A stretch of 5,734 bases of DNA from an uncultured Anaerolineaceae bacterium. Its GTDB lineage: Bacteria > Chloroflexota > Anaerolineae > Anaerolineales > Anaerolineaceae. Each line of letters begins with the position of its first letter. Within the stretch, counting starts at the first letter, position 1. This document shows, piece by piece, positions 3,904-5,734 of the stretch. The position numbers and the translations under genes are program-made. The stretch covers positions 1 through 5,734 of the forward strand of contig CALCNO010000223.1 of the NCBI GenBank assembly GCA_937897615.1. Reading direction: 5' to 3'. The notes below the pieces were generated by a model. That model had not been told where the DNA came from. It ran no database searches and saw nothing but the letters and a program-made list of their open reading frames with translations.

Positions 3904-4692
3904 ATGTTCAATAAAACCGAAATTCTTGCCCTGTATGATGCTCAAATGCGCATCGGCCTGCGCCTGCCGGAAGCAGTCTTTGAGAATACCGGGCGCATCG
4001 TGCGCGACCACAGCCGCATTGAGAACGCCGGTTTCATTAACTATGCCGATCTCGATGAAATCTGTGCCGAAGAAGAGATCACCGCGCAGATCGCCTTTTT
4101 CCGCTCGCTCAACATGCCTTTCACCTGGAAGGTCTATGATCATGACCAACCGGCGGATATGCGCCAGCGTCTGGCGGCGCACGGTTTTGAGGTGGGCAGC
4201 CCCAGTATGCTGATGGCGTATCAACTTCCGGAAGCCCCCATTCCACTCCCGGAGCAAAGTATCTCCCGCGTCCAGCGGGTTACTGAAGAGCGTGAAATCG
4301 AGGCCATTGTGTGCGTGGAAGAGGCAGTCTATCAATCTCCGCGCGACTGGCTGCGCAAGCGTTTGCTGCACATGTATCGTACCACGCCGCAGTGGATCAG
4401 TCTGTATGCCGGGTTTGCGGAGGAGGAGGTAGTGGCGGGGGCGTGGATTATCTACTACCCCGGTTCACAGTTTGCCAGCCTGCTGGGTGGCGCCACTTTG
4501 CCGGAATTTCGTTCACGTGGATATTACACTGCCTTGCTGGCGGCGCGTATGCGCGCGGCTCAGGATCGCGGCATGCGTTTTTTGGTCGTGGATGCCAGCT
4601 CGATGAGCGAGCCGCTGCTGTCCAAACACGGCTTTTTGCGCCTGGAGCATACCAGCTATTGCCGCTGGTCGCCGCCCGGGCAGGCAGAGTAA
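3904..4692 (+). CDS. GNAT family N-acetyltransferase
   Basis: The 262-residue protein has a C-terminal GNAT domain (about 120-255). It would transfer the acetyl group of acetyl-CoA to an unknown amine. Motif A is seen as SLLGGATLPEFRSRGYYTALL (about 192-212), where R203-S-R-G-Y-Y stands in for the usual Q/RxxGxG/A pyrophosphate loop; the helix ALLAARMRAAQDRG follows, then FLVVDASSMSEPLLSKHGF (226-244), the usual strand 5 and the 'hGF' end of motif B. The N-terminal half, ending AAHGFEVGSPSMLMAYQL (91-108), also looks like the end of a degenerate GNAT fold, so the protein is probably a tandem-GNAT type with one active half. The loop YY in place of GxG/A is somewhat unusual. The ATG at 3904 is the natural start, but no Shine-Dalgarno precedes it. 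An upstream terminator and a downstream promoter make it a single-gene unit. Confidence 0.85.
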   Translation: MFNKTEILALYDAQMRIGLRLPEAVFENTGRIVRDHSRIENAGFINYADLDEICAEEEITAQIAFFRSLNMPFTWKVYDHDQPADMRQRLAAHGFEVGSPSMLMAYQLPEAPIPLPEQSISRVQRVTEEREIEAIVCVEEAVYQSPRDWLRKRLLHMYRTTPQWISLYAGFAEEEVVAGAWIIYYPGSQFASLLGGATLPEFRSRGYYTALLAARMRAAQDRGMRFLVVDASSMSEPLLSKHGFLRLEHTSYCRWSPPGQAE

Positions 4693-4733
4693 AAAGGATC
4701 CGTTCACCAACCTGCAAGGGGCAGACTGGCGTT

Positions 4734-4762
4734 TTGCCAATAACAACCCCGTGCTTTATAAT
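4734..4762 (+). promoter_or_regulatory. sigma70-type promoter of the methyltransferase-glycosyltransferase gene
   Basis: TTGCCA (4734-4739) and a perfect TATAAT (4757-4762) are 17 bases apart. Transcription would start near 4769, giving a leader of about 44 bases to the ATG at 4813. The leader has only a weak ribosome-binding site (CGGAA, 12 bases from the ATG). The 120-base gap after the GNAT gene contains no convincing terminator. Confidence 0.75.
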
Positions 4763-4812
4763 ACGCTCGTCCATTTCTTTAGCAAAGCTCCATAACGGAA
4801 CAGAATTGTCGC

Positions 4813-5070
4813 ATGGCTGAAAAAGAGACTTCTCAAAGCAAGCACAGGTACACCGAAGCGCACATAGACCTCTGGAACCGCATTGGCCGGGAATACGCTC
4901 GCTGGTCGCGTACAGGGCGGGCCTACCACCAACGCCTCACCAGCGTGTTCAAAATGCACATACCCGCGGGGCAAACGGTACTGGAGATTGGCTGCGGGCG
5001 CGGCGCGGTGACCTGCTGGCATCTCTGCGGCCGAGCCGTGGCGTTGGGATTGATTTTTCAAGCGAGATGA
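4813..5070 (+). pseudogene. Frameshifted 5' part of a methyltransferase-GT2 fusion gene
   Basis: This frame starts MAEKETSQSKHRY and has a normal methyltransferase N terminus (WNRIGREYARWSR, then TVLEIGCGRG, the SAM motif I, at about 56-65). After motif I it turns into a non-family peptide and stops at TGA 5068-5070, 85 residues in all. The continuation (RGDLLASL, then GVGIDFSSEM) is found in another frame from 5004. The break coincides with the tandem pair CGCGG-CGCGG at 4999-5008; removing one copy gives GCGRGDLL and restores one long frame. An in-frame stop at 4780-4782 fixes ATG 4813 as the only reasonable start. As written the product is a short, inactive fragment. The cause could be a real slippage mutation, phase variation or an assembly error. 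Confidence 0.85.
4999..5008 (+). repeat. 5-bp tandem duplication causing a frameshift
   Basis: CGCGG at 4999-5003 is repeated directly at 5004-5008 within the codons of SAM motif I. One unit added to an intact frame shifts it by 5 bases (net +2), and deleting one unit exactly joins LEIGCG with RGDLLASL. This is the simplest single-event explanation of the broken gene. Confidence 0.85.
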
Positions 5071-5734
5071 TCCGGCTGGCTCGTGAAGCGCATCCCGGAT
5101 TGGCGTTTATTGAAACCGACGCGGCTGAATACGCTTCCGCAGAGAAATTTGATCACATCATCCTCTCTGACCTGCTGAATGACATCTGGGATGTGCAGGA
5201 CCTTTTTGAAAAGATTGCCAATTGGTCATCACCACAGACGCGCATCATTCTGAACGTCTATAATCGAATTTGGCAGCCTGTTTTGGGATTTGCGGCGAAA
5301 CTGGGGTTAGCCAAACCCAGCTTGCAGCAGAACTGGCTGAGCAAGCCCGACCTGGTGAACCTTTTGAGTTTGGCTGGGTTTGAAGTGATCAGTTCGTGGT
5401 CGGAATTTCTGTTTCCGCTCAACATTCCTCTGCTCGCCCCGTTCTTTAACCGCTACCTGGCAAAGATCGGGTTATTCGGCTGGCTGGATCTGGCCCTGTT
5501 CATCGTGGCGCGTAAAAAGGCGCAGCCCGTGCAGGCTGCTGCCGCGCCGCTGGTCTCCATTATCATCCCGGCGCGCAACGAGGCCGGCAATATACCAGAG
5601 TTATTGGAGCGCACCCCCGAATTGGGTAAAGGCTCCGAGATCATTTTTGTGGAGGGCAATTCAACCGACAATACCCTGGCGGCCATTGAGGATGAAATCC
5701 GCGCCCACCCTGAACGCAACGCGCGCCTGTATGT
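5067..5734 (+). CDS. Methyltransferase C-terminal part fused to a GT2 glycosyltransferase (partial, runs off the window)
   Basis: The frame is open from 5004 to the window end; the first ATG in it is at 5067, overlapping the upstream stop as ATGA, so coupled re-initiation is conceivable. It encodes the rest of a class I methyltransferase: MIRLAREAHPGLAFIETDAAEY (acidic loop), FDHIILSDLLNDIWD (motif IV region), TRIILNVYNRIW, and a C-terminal hydrophobic segment FPLNIPLLAPFFNRY. After a short Ala/Pro linker (about 5520-5548) a family 2 glycosyltransferase begins: LVSIIIPARNEAGN at 5550 onward, then IIFVEGNSTDNT, the nucleotide-sugar-binding start of GT2. An intact protein would carry methyltransferase then GT2, at least 306 residues to the window edge, suggesting modification of a sugar or lipid-linked glycan at the cytoplasmic membrane side. 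Without motif I, a re-initiated product could keep only the GT2 activity. Confidence 0.8.
   Translation, partial: MIRLAREAHPGLAFIETDAAEYASAEKFDHIILSDLLNDIWDVQDLFEKIANWSSPQTRIILNVYNRIWQPVLGFAAKLGLAKPSLQQNWLSKPDLVNLLSLAGFEVISSWSEFLFPLNIPLLAPFFNRYLAKIGLFGWLDLALFIVARKKAQPVQAAAAPLVSIIIPARNEAGNIPELLERTPELGKGSEIIFVEGNSTDNTLAAIEDEIRAHPERNARLY

Noticed and set aside
4311..4820. 169-codon plus-strand frame overlapping the GNAT gene
   Set aside because: It is an out-of-frame overlap with the GNAT domain and ends inside the next gene's start region; no family pattern.

Overview
The window looks like a bacterial chromosomal segment, mostly moderately GC-rich. A Chloroflexota (Anaerolineae-like) host is my best guess. 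This rests on spoVS outside a recognisable sporulation cluster, a small secreted helical protein of a type I associate with that group, and a methyltransferase-GT2 fusion. It is an inference, since no phylogenetic marker lies in the window.

Left part (1-1000): the 3' end of an unrecognised gene stops at 163. It is followed by about 475 bases without a gene, dense in DnaA-box sequences (four perfect TTATCCACA sites and several near matches, two of them inside a perfect 30-bp palindrome). An AT-rich tract with TTAATTAAC repeats comes next. This looks like a chromosomal replication origin (oriC). Directly after it come a strong sigma70-type promoter and spoVS.

Middle part (950-2100): a deoxynucleoside kinase gene and a 56-residue 2[4Fe-4S] ferredoxin gene lie on the minus strand, separated by a clear intrinsic terminator. 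The ferredoxin promoter is back to back with a near-perfect promoter that drives tRNA-Asn(GTT) on the plus strand.

Region 2093-3140: three hairpins follow the tRNA, the first two of them strong terminators. A 10-bp copy of the tRNA 3' end lies between the first and second. Then comes a markedly AT-rich SAM-dependent methyltransferase gene with its own terminator. I read this as a small acquired segment beside a tRNA gene; no integrase is visible.

Right part (3140-5734): a small secreted protein with a perfect terminator, then a two-domain GNAT acetyltransferase whose promoter lies so close to its ATG that the mRNA is probably leaderless. Last is a methyltransferase-GT2 glycosyltransferase fusion gene running off the window. 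Its reading frame is broken in SAM motif I by a 5-bp tandem duplication (CGCGG twice), and the stop this creates overlaps an in-frame ATG of the downstream frame (ATGA). Apart from the two minus-strand genes these are single-gene transcription units, and I see no multi-gene defence or mobile system.
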